This document shows, in pieces, positions 1 through 12,600 of a stretch of DNA of 64,000 nucleotides; positions within the stretch are counted from its first letter, which is position 1; every line of letters starts with the position of its first letter. Location: assembly GCA_021209875.1 (NCBI GenBank), contig JAGYVD010000004.1:3224001-3288000 (forward strand), written 5' to 3'. Source of the DNA: Rosellinia necatrix (Eukaryota; Ascomycota; Sordariomycetes; Xylariales; Xylariaceae). The notes under the pieces are model-generated. The model saw only the letters and a list, made by a program, of their open reading frames with translations. It had not been told where the DNA came from and made no database searches. The translations under genes were made by a program, and so were the position numbers.

Positions 1-545
1 AGACTGTATGATACCAGTGCACCTAGGGCTAGCGCAACGCCGATGGGGTCTGCTTGGAAGAACTTCTCTTTCCATGATGCCTTCGTGGGTTTAGCGGCTT
101 CTGGCGTGTAGAAGAATAAGCATATGATGAAAACCGTGACCTACTATCATGTGAGTAGGGGGCTTGTAGTTAAGCGCGCGTGATCTCTAGATAGAAGAAC
201 CACTGGCATGAAAGTACTGGGACGGGACACTCACCGCACCCAATAGGGAGATTAGTGTAAAAGCACCGCCTCAAAGTAGTGCTGGTAGTAATAGCACCAC
301 CAACCAACGGGCCCAGCACAGAGGGGAAACAGTAGCTCAACCCAATGATGCCGGTGTAAGTAGGCCTCTTGACCGGCTCGATAACGTAGACAATAATGGA
401 ATAACCACCGGTACCCATTCACGCGACGCCAGACCTAACGATGGCGCGGCCGACGATAAAGGCGTTCGAGTTGGGCGCTACGCCGCAGATCAGGCTACCG
501 AGTTCGAACACGGCAATAGACGTTATGAAATTCCAGCAGGTTTCT
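1..545 (-). pseudogene. Degraded MFS drug/toxin efflux transporter (DHA14-like), cut by window edge
   Basis: The minus strand encodes the middle of a 14-helix major facilitator transporter of the kind found beside fungal toxin clusters. Recognisable pieces in order are [44 protein letters not shown] and CFYTNLPIG. Then comes an intron (GTGAGT donor near 232, acceptor near 140) and the segment TVFIICLFFYTPEAAKP followed by SWKEKFFQADPIG. An in-frame TGA near 418 sits where the family has its AGLGAGG-type glycine loop, so the reading frame is broken. No intact N-terminal part can be read above 545, and the C-terminal half lies outside the window. Family assignment is from conserved motifs; the pseudogene call rests on the stop and the missing 5' part. 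Confidence 0.75.
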
Positions 546-680
546 CATCCACACCACAGGCACATGTGACATAAATACCCCCTAGTAGCCGTCGATAATT
601 AGCGGATAGGAAATGAACCTAAAAAATGAAATAAAAATAGCATCACGAGATAGAGCAATCAAGTCCTCTAATTACACATA

Positions 681-2200
681 TCATTCTCGGATCTTGACTT
701 GCAGCCCTTTGCTACCAGACGCAGGGACAGGAATGACAAAGTCGCTGTTAAGGTCAATGTCTCTAGCACGTTGGATGTCAAACAATTCCATGCTGGGGCC
801 ATCCTGTCCCCTGTAGACATCATACTTGCTGAACAGGGCCGCGAGAACCATGCCCATCTCCTTTCCTGCCAAATTCATCCTATTGAGGTGAGAGCCCCCG
901 CCGTTTCGTCAGTAATAGAAGGGATGGCTGATAAAATAGAGGGGTCAAAGTAAAGATGACATACCCAAGACAGCTTCTTGACCCGCGAGAGAGCCCAAGG
1001 AATCCCCGAGCAATTTTAGGATTATCAATCCACCGCTGAGGGCGAAAAGCATAATAGTCATCAAACACCTCGGGCTTCATGTGCATGGTGAGCGGCGACA
1101 TGGTAACCAGCGTCCCGGGTGGCAGGACATAATCCCTTCCCCGCCTCTTATCATGGTAAGCGACAGGGAGATATGGAGAGATTCGCGGCCGCCGGTTCAT
1201 GACACCCGGGTGCAGGCGGGGCACCTCGCTGACTATGGCGTTGAGATATGGAAGGCTCTCGATCTGCGAGATCAGAGGGATCATGTTGTCGCCTGGATTC
1301 GGGATCGCTGCCTTCAGCTCCTCCCGGAGTTTCGATAGCTCGTGGGGGTTGGCTAGGAGTTCGTATACAGCGGCTGTAAGGCTGTAGGCTGGGACTCAAT
1401 TCCATCAGTATCACGCCTTAGTGTGTCTAAGGGACGATTGCCAAGGGTTACATGTCAGGGTAGAGGTTTTATATGATTACCGGTAATGCCTTCACCAGCG
1501 AAAATCAGCAGTTGCGCCTCGGCGGCTAGTCTGGCATCTGTCTTTTCATCGTCTGGAAGCGGGCTGTTTAATATGCCCTCGAATATGGTGCTCCTGATCC
1601 TCTCAGGGTTCGGCGGGTACAAAGATAGCAACGGTGCAGATAGGCAAGGACTGCATGAAAACAGCCAGCCAAGTGGCATGGCCAAAGAGGTGAGTAAGAC
1701 CGAAAAAGTAACCCGTGGCCTCGAAATAAGGACGCCCGAGATCCAGCTGTTCTAGGAACCTGAAAGAACCCCCGAAGGTGTACGTGGTGATGGCGTCGCT
1801 CGTGCACGCCTTGAACAGTGGGTGCAGCTGTACGGGGCCGCCGCTTCGCCCGTACTCGGCGATCTTGATCAGCATGCGTTCCACGTTCTCTTGAATGATC
1901 GGCTCCAGACGTCGGATGGACGCCGTGCTGAAGAAGGCGTTGACTGAGTTTCTGCGCATTGAGTTGGGGGCTAAGGAAGATATGAGGATGGTCAGTGGAG
2001 TTGCGCAAACGCTCGTCAGAAGGGGATCAATGGCTTACTCCCCGTTCTCCTTCCAAACAACTTTAGGCTTATTTGTTATTCTCCCTGTCCCTGGGAAGAT
2101 CACATTGAGTAACTCTGGATCGTCGAGGTGAACCTCGTTCGGGTTGATGCGGACGATGGGGCCTACCATCAAAATTAGAGGTGTCAGTCTAAATGAAAGA
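681..2200 (-). pseudogene. Cytochrome P450 remnant (CYP58/trichodiene-oxygenase-like)
   Basis: The minus strand carries a membrane-type fungal P450. The 3' half is well preserved: I-helix AGEGIT(A), the K-helix motif EVPR, a PERF-like region FRPQRW, and the haem loop FLGLSRGSRSCLG with its cysteine ligand. Exons 1481-about 1617, 965-1388 and 681-879 join with matching phases across introns 1389-1480 and 880-964. The 5' half is damaged. The reading frame shifts near 1605-1620, and about 20 residues normally lying between the F/G region and the TIFEGIL segment are missing. The usual HxxHRxxR stretch before FFSTASIRRLEP is also missing. GPIVRINPNEVHLDDPELL (about 2100-2160) marks the N-terminal catalytic domain, but no membrane anchor or start was found. 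It could be a divergent gene with unusual introns, but decay is more likely. Confidence 0.7.
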
Positions 2201-2359
2201 TGCACGCCACGATCTTGATTGACCAAAAAGGGGTTCAACCCTGACGCTGCAGCAGCCCCGAACGGTTCCCGGAATGTTCCACGTGGGATTTGACAATGGT
2301 ACAGCTCAGCTAAACTGTTAAGCCGGAGGTTGTCGGTGCAGAGTAACACATGTAGCTCA

Positions 2360-3500
2360 ACTATAAAAATCCTCCAGCTGTGACGGATTTAGAAACCACC
2401 ATACAACGAATCTTTTAGGCCCTAGAAGCGATCAAAGGTGTAACTAGTAACATGAAGAGTCCGTGACTAGTCCCTCGAGACGTTCGTGTAGTTGATTCCA
2501 CGCTAGGGGCAGTAATTGGAATTATTCTTAGGATACCACGCGAGGATGCTTACTACGAGGTATTGTTGAAATCATGCATGCGGTGGTATAATCTTCCAAC
2601 CTCCATCAGGTCTTACCAATGTATGTAGGCATGCAGGTTTCTATAGAGGTGTTTAACATCGTGCTACATCGTGCGATATCAAGCCCAACCATATCGAGTA
2701 GATAGCATGTTCAACATGAACCTTGTTTATGTATGTCAACGCTCGTGGTTGATATACCCAACTCTCAGTCTAGAACAAGATGAAAATGGAATCAAGCTGT
2801 CGGTGGCGTTTTGAATCGCCCGTTTACGGTAGGTGGTTCAACCACTTTGGCCATGGTCGACGGACGCAAGTCGTCATCAGGGGCTACGTTTAGAGTCGAC
2901 TTCATCTTGGGAAGGATTTCGATGCCAGATTCAGCCCCAAAGCCTTGTTTTGCAACTTATGGCCAGCTTCTGCCTGGTTAGCCCGTTGTCGTTTAGTCAA
3001 AGGGCCTTGCCGCCGATTCAAATACCGGCTGCTTCTCAATCAGCTTCGTCGAAATACTCTGGGAATCAGAGCTGTTGTGTTCCGCTCTCCAAAAGCACCT
3101 AATCCTTATTTCTTAGTCCTAAATACCCTCTTCAATTTTCAGATTCCAGCCCAGATCATGGTATCTAGCGGCTCGAGGGTTGTGGCGGCCCTTTAGGCTA
3201 TATATCGATTAGCTACCGCCTCACCAGTAGCCAGAGATGATAGCTACGCATCAACATCTTGTCGCTATTTGCCCGGAGATTCAAAATAGCCCAAAATCAG
3301 TTTCTAGAATCGGTTGAACACCACAGTCGGGGGTAGACTGATACAGGGTACCCCGTTGAGCCAGATATGCTACGGGCCACACTTGACCGCTTCAAACCAG
3401 ACACAGTGTACCACTCTCCAGAACGAATGGATATTCTTGAATACCTTTTCAGTATAGAGCTATCGACAGCGCCATGCGGCGCGCAATAAAATGCTAATAA
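2360..3500. other. Gene-free stretch between P450 and oxidoreductase remnants
   Basis: No reading frame with recognisable similarity was found on either strand. The 5' end of the FAD oxidoreductase probably decayed into the right part, where plus-strand frames around 3370-3500 are interrupted by stops. Confidence 0.4.
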
Positions 3501-4720
3501 ATACCAAAGCCTAGATGACCCAGTAAACGTCATGTCGCCGTATTGGATGAACAGGACGTGTAGTCCCTTCGCAGTTGCCAACGGAAGCGCATGCAAACTG
3601 GGAAATCCGCCCATATACGCAACCAACGTCTCTAGTGCCCAGGATGTGATAGCGGGTGTGAAGTTCGCGCACAACAATAACATCAGGTTCGTGATCAAAA
3701 ACACAGGACATGATTTCCTAGGCCGTTCATCCGGCCAGGGTGCCCTTTTGCTATGGACTCATATCTGAAGTAGACGCTTTCCATCCCTCAATACAAGGGT
3801 AAAACATGGCGAGGCGCAGCAATGCGCATTGGAGCAGGCATAGCCAACATAGAAATGTACGCAGCAGCCGACAAGATAGGCTATCACGCCGTAGGTGGCT
3901 CCTGTCCCACCGTCGGCGTTGGGGGAGGCTTCACTCAATCAGGGGGTCACGGCCCGCTGGGAGCGAAGTACGGCCTTGGCGCAGACCAAGTACTGGAGTA
4001 CGAAGTGGTGACGGCCGACGGAACTCACACGACCGCCTCACCGAGCAAGAACTCAGACCTGTACTGGGCAATTGCCGGTGGTGGGCCCGGCAATTACGCC
4101 GTCCTTCTATCCGCAACGGTCAAGGTATTCCAGGACGGACCGATTGCCGGTGGTGGGTTCTCGTTCGTGAACACGGGCGACAACTACTGGAAAGCCATCT
4201 TGGCCTGGCTGGAACACCTACTGACGCTGAACGAACTCCACGGCTTCGGCACGTTCTGGGCTTTCACGGCGCTCGGGTTCCAGCTACAGTATGCCAGCTA
4301 CCCAGATCACACCGCAGCCGAGCTGACGGCGGCTCTCCAGCCATTCTTCGCCAAGGCGGCCGCGCCGAACGTGACGCTCGTCAACAACGTCGCGAAACCA
4401 GCACCCGGGGTTCCCGTCGCACTACAGCGCCTGGGCCACGCAGTCCTACGACACGAACAACTCGATAGGCGGGCGGCTGATCCCGCGCAGGCAACGCGGC
4501 GCCCTCTTCACCGTGACCGTCGGGATCCCGCTCCACGGAGGACGCCGACCGGGCCCAGATGCGCCGCGGCCAGGCGCAGCTCAACGCCTGGCAGGACGGG
4601 CTGCGCCTCAAGAACAAGTGGGATCCGGATCACCTTTTCCGGGCCAATACGGCGGTTGGCTCGGACATGTATTGGACGCCGGCCGCGGATGGGAGACTGT
4701 GTCGTGTGGGAAGGAACTGA
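3500..4720 (+). pseudogene. Decayed BBE-type FAD-linked oxidoreductase
   Basis: Remains of a berberine-bridge-enzyme-like oxidoreductase (FAD_binding_4 plus BBE domain), normally a secreted or cluster-associated enzyme with covalent FAD. The first block (about 3514-3765) reads DDPVNVMSPYWMN and later FVIKNTGHDFLGRSSG, which includes the flavin-linking histidine context. It ends in an in-frame TGA right after LLLWTHI. The second block (3822-about 4400) contains GGSCPTVGVGGGF, with the second flavin-linking cysteine position, then GGHGPLGAKYGLGADQVL. The frame then changes: FPSHYSAWATQSYDTNN and IGGRLIPRR lie in another frame (about 4409-4545). The C-terminal block WDPDHLFRANTAVGSD up to the stop at 4718-4720 lies in a third. 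The part of the BBE domain carrying the usual NEAD and NY motifs is absent. At least one stop, two frame changes and a deletion make it non-functional. Confidence 0.85.
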
Positions 4721-7700
4721 ACGCTTCTCGTTTCCATGTCGGTGTATTTTATTTATTAGCTGTCTGTCATGTTACCTCTCATGGAGGTCTACTCCTCTTG
4801 GCACATAGTAGGGTTTCCCTTCATAATAGGTCATTCTGATGTTATTATATTGTCTTGTTCTTCAGATAAGTCCCGAATATATTCGTTGTTAGATTCTTTC
4901 GTCGCCATTTCATACAGTTAAAATTGAACTTATTAGACAAGCCCCGGTGTTTGTGGAATATTATCCCGGCAGCCTTAGCCACACTTGCAGCGGGATCGAT
5001 CATACCTGGTAAATATGGGAGTACGTATACTCTCGACATAGTTATAATCATTCAAGTCAGAGCGTGTCGGACTAAAAAGAGTAATTAGGTAGTACGTAGC
5101 TCTTAATTGATAGGAAATGCGCTGTTATAGATTGAATTGGTCTACCAGAGGAATAGGTTATAGAAGGGATAGTGTAGTACATAGAATATACCGTCACTGG
5201 GAGCTATTTGTCCACTATACCTTGCATCTACTTAACACTCGGCCAAAATCTCTCGCTACGAACACGGCCGAGGGCAAAACCAACCAAACCTTTAAATGCT
5301 ATAAATTCCTATTCAATACCCGTTACCCAATACTTTATCCAAAATTTCCAGACTGCCCAACCTTCAGCCGGCCTTGTCTTCAACCTCTATAGCAAATACA
5401 CCGGTAGTGTCACAATTGAAGTGAACCACCTGTATTTAGTAGGGGATAACAATAGCGGTTCCGTGGGAGATAGGTCATCCTTACGCTTCCAACTGTAAAG
5501 TATTTCGTTCGCGCACGTGGGGAATAAGACGATCAATAATGTATAAATAAATAGAAATTAATTCGAGTAATTTATCGGCAATGTTGGTCCAAAAATAGTC
5601 TGTGGAAGTGAAGCTTCAACATTTACATAGAAATGTTACTCCCCCCTTTTTATGCCACTGAGGCCAATTTAGACCCTTAGTCACAATACCCCACTTCACA
5701 ATAAGCTACGTAGCAGAAACTAAGTTTACTAATACTACCCAAGCAGAATTGATCTGCTTGTTTGCCTTGCAGTTCACCATAGCCACCCTTTCTCTAGCAT
5801 TGATTCTTAATCTTAAATAATATGGAAAATATGCTCCGAGTATAAGCAGGGCATTGAAAGTTACAACAATACGATTATTTCGTCATCAAAAGCTGAAGTT
5901 CAACAAGCTTTTTGTAAGGCAAACTCTCAGAACGATGTCGTACATTGAACTTGTCATAGTTTGCACCGCTAGTTGTTCTTGAATTAACTTGTGTTATTGC
6001 CCGAGGAAGGAAGTTCCTTCTGCTAGGCTGTCACCGGCTATTCTGGCTTGTATACATGGTTTTTAGCTCTGTGCCTGGTTTGCTTCCGTGACAAAAACTT
6101 TCATCGAAAACTTCGCCAAATAGAGTAACTGCTTGGTTATAACACTAATATTTGCTGCTTTTTGCATAATAAATGAAGCTATAGGCTCAACGCCTCACAT
6201 CAGGGTAATTATTATTCTCTGGTTCTATTAAGTTTGTGGATATGAGTATGCACGAAGTAGTGGTTGTGGGGTGGTTGGACACCGCTTCTCATTATGTATG
6301 TAGTGGTTCTAGGCTTGATAGTGGCAATTTGATCTAGGTATTTCCACTTGTATGAGGAGGCTCGACGGTCCATATAGACACGTAGACAAGGCCCGTACTG
6401 TATTTACCCCAGGGACAACCTATATATGGTCACTCGACCACTCTGTGCTGATAAATAGATATATATAATGACTTACACTTTGCCATGGCAAAGAAGGCAA
6501 AGGTGGAGGAGAGGGTCAGATACTTCCGCCCTTATCCAAGTATTGATGGTTTTGTCCAATAGGGATATCACGGAGTGAAGAGATAGGTTTGTTCTGGGTA
6601 GTAAAAGGAGGATGAAGTGTTGTGTTTAGGGCTCAATAGGGCAAAAAATTGATTCCTGGGCCCTTCACGACCCAAGGGAGTCTTGAAGGTCCTTATATAC
6701 ACCCAATTCCAATACTACAACCACCATATGTGTCGGGTAGTAGCTAGCAGCGTCATAATGTAATTTCGAGCGAGTAAAATAGGGCGACGGCGCCCCGAGT
6801 AGTGGAAATTTGGAAGCCTTTTACTATCTTGTGTTTTGTTGCTATCGTACTGGGACAGCTGCTCGACTGAGGTTTGCATGAGCCTGGGCATGCGAGACCG
6901 GACTGCCAACAGGCTCTAATCCGGGAAGCCTTATTCGATTAAGATGGTGTCGGGGGATTGCCGTCGAGAGTCGAGGGCACTGGGCAGCCCACGTCGGTTG
7001 CCAGATATGACTGGGACACCCATTCGATGCCGGACCCGGAAACCCAAGTTGGATGGGTTGGTCGGGCGCGTTAGTATGCGCTAGGTCCCACGATGGCAGG
7101 CCGCTCACTCGACCACCGTGTACCGGGGAGAGTTGGCAGTCTCTGTCGGTGAGTGTCGAGGCCTCTCGTCCGGATCATCGGGCGCTGCAGCAGTGCAGCG
7201 TGCATGCGAGTGCATCCGAGAGCGGAGCTATTATCGGTCAGCTCGCTGCGATGGGCGTCCGCAGCCAATGAAACACGGGCACCTCGCGGCAACCGTGTGA
7301 ATGCATGGGCCGGGCCATATGCTTCTCTCCGCAATCGAATCTCGGAGTAGTTTAGATCAGCCCATACGGGTATCTTGGGCGGTTGGGGCCTGCGGATGTA
7401 ACCTGCGCTCCGAAGTGCAGCTTGCGGCTTCCGAGCTACCTACATACCTCAGGTATGCATGCATCTCAGGTACAGGTACTTAAGCTGACTGTGGAGACGG
7501 GGCAGGCAGTTTTTGCCTTTAAGGCTACTGTAGGTACCTCAGATTAGCCCATCCAAGCAAGCGCTTAATGATTCCATCTATATGTCCCGGCCTCGGTAGG
7601 TAGGCACTTGTAGGTAGGCACTTGTAGGTGATGCATAGGTAGGATAAGTAGTTATCTATATCTAGGTATGCGGCGCAGGTGCGTGCGGCTCTTTTTAGAC

Positions 7701-9639
7701 AAAGCTATTTTTGTGGCTTCTCTTAAACGCTTGGGATTGGCCTATATAGACTACCTAGTTATGTGATATGTAATACAAGCTGATTAGTTAGTTAGTTATT
7801 GGTATAACTAGTATTATCCACTTGCTCTGTTACTTCAGGAGCAGTGGTGGGGTTCGGGGGTAATACCTATACCTAACCTACAGTAGAACATGAAACAAAA
7901 GCCCATTAGCTCGAATAACCGTGAGAGGATAGGTACGCAGCAGGTAGTGTACCGCGGCCGTTGCAGAAGAGAACCAATGGGTTCTACATATAGGCCGTCA
8001 ACTTTGCTAGGTCCAGTAAAGCAATTTATACTCTCGTGTACAGAGTCGAGACCTATCTAACAGATGAAAGAATACGAGGAATGCGACAAATGCGAAAGGC
8101 AGACGTGACTCACATACTAAACCACCCCCGAACGGGTCTTTGTTGCTCTTGAGCGTACATACGGTACTGCACTGGTATGTACTGGAAGCGGAAGGTGGGT
8201 GGATGAAGCGGGGATCCTAGGGTTGACGATGGTAAGCTGGATACTGGATGAAGTCTCGGCTTGTTCTCTGGCGCAACTTGGATATGAGGTTCACCGCCAA
8301 TCATGCAGTGAGCAAGCAGCAAAACTGGCTGGGGTGTGATGGTTAAGCCGTGTGTCTTATGCCAATTGTATGACTGCTGGTAGGGTTCAGATGGGTTCAG
8401 ATGCACACGGACACTAGAAAATGTCCGCTGACTCGGGCGGCTACATGCAAATGACACAACCGTCTTACCGTGTCTCTGCCGGTTTCCTGGGCCCGGTTTC
8501 CTGGGCAGGGGACCAATCATCCTTCATAATATGCCCCAGGCAAGGGTGATAAGGGCAACAAAAGGAAATAATTGCCCGTGGATTGCTTGGGAAGCGCGAA
8601 CATGACATAATTGACGTCGTTGATGAACCGTAGATAAAAATAATAAGTACTACCTACCGAGGTAGGGATTGTACCTAGGTGACTAATGTGTAGGCATGTA
8701 GGCACGCACATGGGCAGGTATATATCTTACCTTCCTCAATAAACCAACGACTAGATAAGCAACTTACCTACCTACCTACCTACCTACCTACCTAACCTAA
8801 CTTCGTGGGGATGTGAGTTGTTGAGGCAAGGTTATACTCTTGTTAGGGATGGGTTTGGTGAGCTCTGGCCAGGGAGGTAATGATGGGCTTTAACGGATAA
8901 CGTATTGCGGAGCTGGGGCAAGCAATGCGCAGCTGCTGACGGTGCACCCACAACGCCACGGCTTCGAGTGAGTCGACGGGGGTATAGCGGGGTCAAGCCT
9001 AGTGAAGGTTGTGTGCCTTGGCACTGCAATTTGTAGTGAGCTCCTCTCTTCTGACAGGTTAGCTCACGTTCTCTGCTCACGCTAGAATGCCGCTGTTCGG
9101 TGAAACCCACATGGCTTGCAGAAACTGTTAGTGGGGCCAGTCTTACTGGTAGTTATAGGCGTGCATGAGTGCTTGAAAGTACCCATACATGCCTGCCTAT
9201 GTACATCCCTAGATGGGTGAGTGGGGATCCCTGAACGAAGGTGTGGCGCCGATAACCTAGAATTGATCATTGCCAGGTGCTCACTTAAGATGCCCTTTGC
9301 TCTTTGCCCTCTTGACCATTCCAACCTTAACCACCTCTTTGCGTGGCATAATCTCTCTTCCCCTCCCCTACCCTTCAACTTGATTGCCGCATGCCAGGAT
9401 ATAGTCAGCACTCGATTTATATAGTTTGCCAGTAGCAACACAAACGTTCGCACCGCGTGCACCCTACAGCAGGACATCAATTGCCCCCATCCTTCCAGAG
9501 CACAGCAATTTGCCTCACAATTCTGCTGTCGATATAATCGATATACCCGGCGGGGCTTGCCGGCTTTGGAGTTGACGCCTTGCGAGGTGAGGTGAGGCCT
9601 ACCGGGTCGCCTGATACGATAGGACCTGGCTCGGACAAG
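4721..9639. other. 4.9 kb gene-poor spacer
   Basis: No supportable gene was found. 4.8-6.7 kb is AT-rich with many stops in all frames. 6.9-7.35 kb is a more GC-rich island with overlapping short frames but no recognisable protein. 7.59-7.64 kb has repeated GGTAGGCACTTGTA units, and 8.76-8.80 kb has a TACC microsatellite. The last 300 bases carry the pyrimidine-rich leader of the ABC transporter. Confidence 0.5.
8762..8796. repeat. TACC tetranucleotide microsatellite
   Basis: About eight consecutive copies of TACC (ACCT phase), the longest uninterrupted run of a tetranucleotide that recurs, often as a CCTAGG-centred palindrome, across the intergenic DNA of this window. Confidence 0.9.
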
Positions 9640-12600
9640 ATGAGCTTCGCCTCGTGCTCGTGGCCGGTGTGGCATGTCGACGACTTCACGACATGTTTCC
9701 AATCTGAGTGAGCTGCGGCCTTTCTTCCCCCCGATACCGGTTCCCGTGTGTTGGCCTGCCGCTAATATCTTCTGCGCACCGCAGTTATCTCAAGATCCTC
9801 TTCCCTCTAATCGTAATATGCGTCTCCTTCCTCCTTCTCCTCTCGCAGATAATACACCGTAGGGTCAAGTTAAAACATCCTCCCGGGTACGGTCGAATCG
9901 CCGAGTCTCAAGATCACACAGAGGTCCCGCCCGGGGAGGATGTTTCGCTGAGGAGCGATGAGGATGAGGATTTGCCCACGATTAATGGTGGCGGTGGCCG
10001 CCTTGCTCTTGTCAAGACCACTAGTAGGGGCTCTCTTGTGCAAGCTGATAACCCACCTGCCCAACTCCTCGTCGTTATCGTCGAGGAGGCCTCTATTTGC
10101 GGGATTATACTTGTGAATATCGCTGCCCTTGTTACCAATACATATGCCGGGCGAGGCCGTGTCATCGCTATTGTCGGGTTGCTCTCCTGGGTTTATGTAC
10201 TAGTGCTTGTCACTCTACGTTTATTCCTTGGGAACACAATCTGGCGTGTCCCACGTCTGTGGAATCACACAGCTACCATCTATGGCCTCCAGTGGCTGTT
10301 TACCATTATTCTCTTCAGATCCGTTCTGATACATCCAAGTTCCCGCCTGACTCAAATCCTCATTGTGGCCGAGTTCTCTCTGACTACCTTACTATTCGGT
10401 ATTGCCTTGACTACTAGAAAGGGGAACAAGACAGTGCTCCTGGAATGGGAAGATAACATTGAGCCATCGCGGGAACCCTTAGCCTCTATCTTTTCTATCG
10501 CCACCTTTTCTTGGGTTGACCCTATTCTACGACAAGGCTACAAGGAGCCTCTGGAGATGGACAAGGTTTGGAATCTGATCCCTCGCGATAAGGCCGCTGT
10601 TGTTCTTGCCCACTACCGCCAGGTTCAAAAGACGACCTCGCTGGCTTTTCATTTAGCAAAGTACTTCAAAGGGATGTTGATTGCACAATGCCTCTGGGCC
10701 GTTTTTTCCGGATTCCTTGCTTTTGTGCCCACTCTCCTGCTTAGGGCTATTCTTCAATATGTCGAAACGCCAGACATAGCCCCTAGGAATGTTCTTTGGC
10801 TCTTGGTTATTCTGCTTCCCGTGACCGATATCCTGCGATCCATTAGCGACAACCAGGCTTTGTGGATAGGCAGGAAGATCTGCATTCGCATCAGGGCCAT
10901 CATCATAGGAGAAATATACGCCAAGGCCTTGCGACGCAAGGCGGCCAGTGGCGCACACACTGACCTCGGCAAGAGCGATGGGGATGTCGTGAGAGGCACA
11001 AAGTTTCAGAGACTGAAGAGATTCTTTGGTCTGAGCCAGAAAAGCAAGAAGGATGCGCAGGAAAATGGGGCTGCCACAAATGACACGGTCAAGAGCAATG
11101 ACGAGCAAGCCAATCTAGGTACGATCATCAACCTGATGTCTGTCGACAGCTTCAAGATATCCGAGTGCACGTCATATCTGCACTTTCTATTGGCTTCCGC
11201 CCCCACAATGCTCTTCGTGTCAATCGCCCTCTTATGGCAAGTCATGGGGCTGAGCGCTATACCCGGACTTATTGTGATGGCTTTGTTGCTGCCAATCAAT
11301 ATTTTCTTGGCTAAGGGTTTCAACTACACTCAAAAGAAGATCATGGCTGCTACCGACAAGCGGATCCACAGTACCAATGAAATACTTCAAAACATTCGAA
11401 TCATCAAGTATTTCGCCTGGGAAGACCGGTTTAGCGCAATTGTTGACGAGAAACGGAAGGTCGAACTCAAAGCGTTAAGGAATCGATATCTTGTCTGGGC
11501 CTTGGCTGTTGCTATTTGGAACACGGTACCAATACTAATCACGTTCTTCTCATTCTTAATGTATACTAAATTCGAAGGAAAACCACTCTACCCTTCAATT
11601 GCCTTCACAGCTATTTCGCTCTTCCTTCTACTGAGAATCCCTCTTGATCAACTGGGGGATATGCTTGCGCACGTGCAAGAAGCGAAGGTCTCTGTTGATC
11701 GTGTGGAAGAATTCCTGATGGAAGACGAGACCGAGAAATATCAGCAACTAGGACAAGACAACGTGGATGAGGAAGGACACAAGACGATTGGCTTTCGTGA
11801 TGCCACCTTCATCTGGGGCAACAAAGATGCTGTCGCCGCTGATGGGTCGGTGGCGTTCCGCCTTTTAGACCTGAACATCGATTTCAAAATCGGGAAGCTG
11901 AATCTTATTGCCGGCCCTACAGGTTCTGGGAAAACATCCATGCTCATGGCGCTTCTAGGCGAGATGACTTTGACGAAAGGGAAGGTCTTCCTACCAGGCG
12001 GCCGTAGCCGGGAAGACGTCCGGCCGGACCCCGCGACGGAATTAGCTGATACTTGCGCCTATGTTGCTCAGACCGCCTGGTTAGTCAACGCCAATATTAA
12101 AGAGAACATATTATTTTCATCGAAATATGATGAGAAGAGATATCAAGGTGTGTTGGTAGCCTGTGCTCTTGAGCGGGACTTGGAGATCCTGGACAACGGT
12201 GATGAAACGCTGGTCGGAGAAAATGGGATAACCTTATCCGGAGGCCAGAAACAGCGAATTTCTCTTGCGCGTGCCGTCTACTCGAACTCGCAGCATCTAC
12301 TTCTAGATGATTGTCTCAGCGCTGTCGACTCGCACACCGCAAAGTGGATTTTTAGTAATTGCATCCATGGTCCGTTGATGAAGGGAAGGACTTGCATACT
12401 CGTCACACACAACACAACGCTCTGTGCTCCTCTGTCCGACTACGTGGTGCTATTGGATAATGGCAGAGTAGCCGTTCAAGGCCCTTCCCTCGATGTCATA
12501 GAATCAGGTAAATTAGGAACGGAAATTCGAAACAAATCTGGGCCGAGTTCTCCGCAGACCTCTCGTGACCCATCCCGAGCCCCCTCCAGTGTTGGCGACG

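Noticed and set aside
7050..7350. Several overlapping frames in a GC-rich patch
   Set aside because: They are mutual shadows on both strands with no recognisable protein.
8110..8520. 136-codon minus-strand frame in the spacer
   Set aside because: No family motif, no splice or leader signals, and the surrounding DNA is repeat-rich.
9082..9702. 206-codon minus-strand frame upstream of the ABC transporter
   Set aside because: It overlaps the promoter and first exon of the pump, shows no domain and is rich in Arg and Pro as expected of a chance frame.
9708..9784. GTG at 9708 as the start of the ABC transporter
   Set aside because: It is the donor of an intron; a phase-matched first exon with ATG at 9640 restores the typical ABCC N-terminus.
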